Shown piece after piece: positions 62,601 to 64,000 of a DNA stretch of 64,000 nt. The translations under genes were made by a program, and so were the position numbers. The DNA lies in assembly GCA_009746045.1 (NCBI GenBank), contig RPFO01002233.1, positions 29,945-93,944 on the forward strand, in the 5' to 3' direction. The stretch's first letter is position 1. The number at the start of each line of letters is the position of its first letter. Source of the DNA: Mesostigma viride. Taxonomy: Eukaryota > Streptophyta > Mesostigmatophyceae > Mesostigmatales > Mesostigmataceae. The notes under the pieces were generated by a model. It made no database searches. It was not told the origin of the DNA and was given only the letters and a program-made list of their open reading frames with translations.

Positions 62601-64000
62601 AGACAGCCATGATGACACCATGGGAGCCTGAATCCTCATCATTTAATTCTACATGCCATCCATGTACGTAGGCCATGATGACACCATGGGAGCCTGAATC
62701 CTCATCATTAATTACATAATGCCAACCATGTACGTAGACAGCCATGATGACACCATGGGAGCCTGAATCCTCATCATTTTACATTGACATCCATGTACGT
62801 AGACCCATGATGACACCATGGGAGCCTGAATCCTCATCATTTTACATACATCCATGTACGTAGGCCAGCCATGATGACACCATGGGAGCCTGAATCCTCA
62901 TCATTAATTACATAATGCCATCCATGTACGTAGACAGCCATGATGACACCATGGGAGCCTGAATCCTCATCATTACTATTCTAATCCATGTACGTAGACG
63001 CCATGATGACACCATGGGAGCCTGAATCCTCATCATTAATTACATTGCATCCATGTACTAGTAGGCAGCCATGATGACACCATGGGAGCCTGAATCCTCA
63101 TCATTAATTACATAATGCCATCCATGTACGTAGACAGCCATGATGACACCATGGGAGCCTGAATCCTCATCATTTACTATTTGACATCCATGTACGTAGA
63201 GCCATGATGACACCATGGGAGCCTGAATCCTCATCATTAATTACATTGCATCCATGTACTAGTAGGCCAGCCATGATGACACCATGGGAGCCTGAATCCT
63301 CATCATTAATTACATACATGCCAACCATGTACGTAGAGGGCCATGATGACACCATGGGAGCCTGAATCCTCATCATTTTACATAATGCCAACCATGTACG
63401 TAGACAGCCATGATGACACCATGGGAGCCTGAATCCTCATCATTTTTTCTTGACATCCATGTACTAGTAGGCCAGCCATGATGACACCATGGGAGCCTGA
63501 ATCCTCATCATTTACATACATGCATCCATGTACGTAGACAGCCATGATGACACCATGGGAGCCTGAATCCTCATCATTAATTACATAATGCCATCCATGT
63601 ACGTAGACGGCCATGATGACACCATGGGAGCCTGAATCCTCATCATTTACTATTCTTGACATCCATGTACGTAGGCCAGCCATGATGACACCATGGGAGC
63701 CTGAATCCTCCATTAATTACATAAATGCCAACCATGTACGTAGACAAGCCATGATGACACCATGGGAGCCTGAATCCTCATCATAATTACATAAATGCCA
63801 TCCATGTACGTAGACGGGCCATGATACACCATGGGAGCCTGAATCCTCATCATTACTTATTCCTTGACATCCATGTACGTAGGCCAGCCATGGAGGACAC
63901 CATGGGAGCCTGAATCCTCCTCATTAATTACATAAATGCCAACCATGTACGTAGACAAGCCATGATAGACCCCATGGGAGCCTGAATTCCTCATCATTAA
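59622..64000. repeat. Satellite array, about 75-80-bp monomer, running off the window
   Basis: More than fifty monomers. The core CCATGATGACACCATGGG plus AGCCTGAATCCTCATCATT is almost invariant. It is joined by CCATGTACGTAG(A/G) and a variable AT-rich linker of two main types: AATTACATAAATGCCA, or a T-run with CTTTGACAT. The first 700 bp or so (59690-60390) are repeated as a block from about 60390, showing higher-order structure. From about 60600 the linkers and the GTAGxxxGCC junction vary by 1-6 bases between neighbours. Minus-strand ORFs reading MMRIQAPMVSSW are artefacts of the repeat. Confidence 0.93.

Noticed and set aside
59622-64000. Regularly spaced repeats resembling a CRISPR array
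   Set aside because: Linkers are themselves repeats of two types, monomers are joined without unique spacers, and the context is eukaryotic. It is a satellite.

Overview
This is eukaryotic nuclear DNA, most likely from a green alga. The support is one spliced host gene with phase-consistent GT-AG introns, chromodomain Ty3/gypsy and Ty1/copia-type retrotransposons, fragments of the RLE-type LINEs common in algae, and long micro-, mini- and satellite arrays. The lineage is inferred from style only; no marker gene fixes it. There is no bacterial operon, rRNA gene or intact tRNA gene.

Bases 72-38171 look like one set of nested insertions. (1) The outermost layer is a DNA transposon with GGGGA termini and a TTAA target duplication. 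It carries a degraded transposase, a P2X7-C-like fragment and a PHD finger. (2) A minus-strand chromodomain gypsy element, 2589-36735, sits inside the transposase gene. Its two LTRs are each 585 bp net, its target duplication is CCTGC, and both PBS and PPT are visible. (3) Inside the gypsy gag gene lies a plus-strand copia-type element, 14784-32848, with 698-bp LTRs and a CCATG duplication. Its domain order is gag-IN-PR-RT-RH, with the protease after the integrase. (4) That element is itself broken by a 9-kb insertion (20659-29723) with a DUF7869-like transposase and a zinc-finger/Met-Gly-repeat locus, and by an 882-bp element made of three 206-bp palindromes (30418-31299). A TTAA-flanked element related to layer 1 has also jumped into the gypsy 5' LTR, and a 2.5-kb block with GTATAATACGG-rich ends interrupts the gypsy third ORF. 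Removing each layer restores the reading frame or LTR length of the layer beneath in most cases, which is strong internal evidence for the nesting.

To the right are a LINE reverse-transcriptase relic (38.2-39.5 kb) and a five-exon minus-strand armadillo-repeat gene (39964-48576). One 4.4-kb intron of that gene holds a direct-repeat element and a foldback MITE. Next come a sparse region (48.6-52.2 kb) with two unassigned ORFs, and a minus-strand DDE-like transposase gene (52249-55733) with an in-frame duplicated intron. The end of the window is repetitive: a 228-bp tandem repeat with CGGCCGGCG cores, an AT-rich tract, another member of the TTAA-element repeat family, a 30-bp minisatellite (58.6-59.4 kb) and a roughly 75-80-bp satellite from 59.6 kb to the window end.

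Only the ARM gene looks like an ordinary host gene. The rest is mobile or repetitive DNA, and the most novel content is the unusual domain order and termini of the copia-type element, the palindromic element inside it, and the extra ORFs of the gypsy element.
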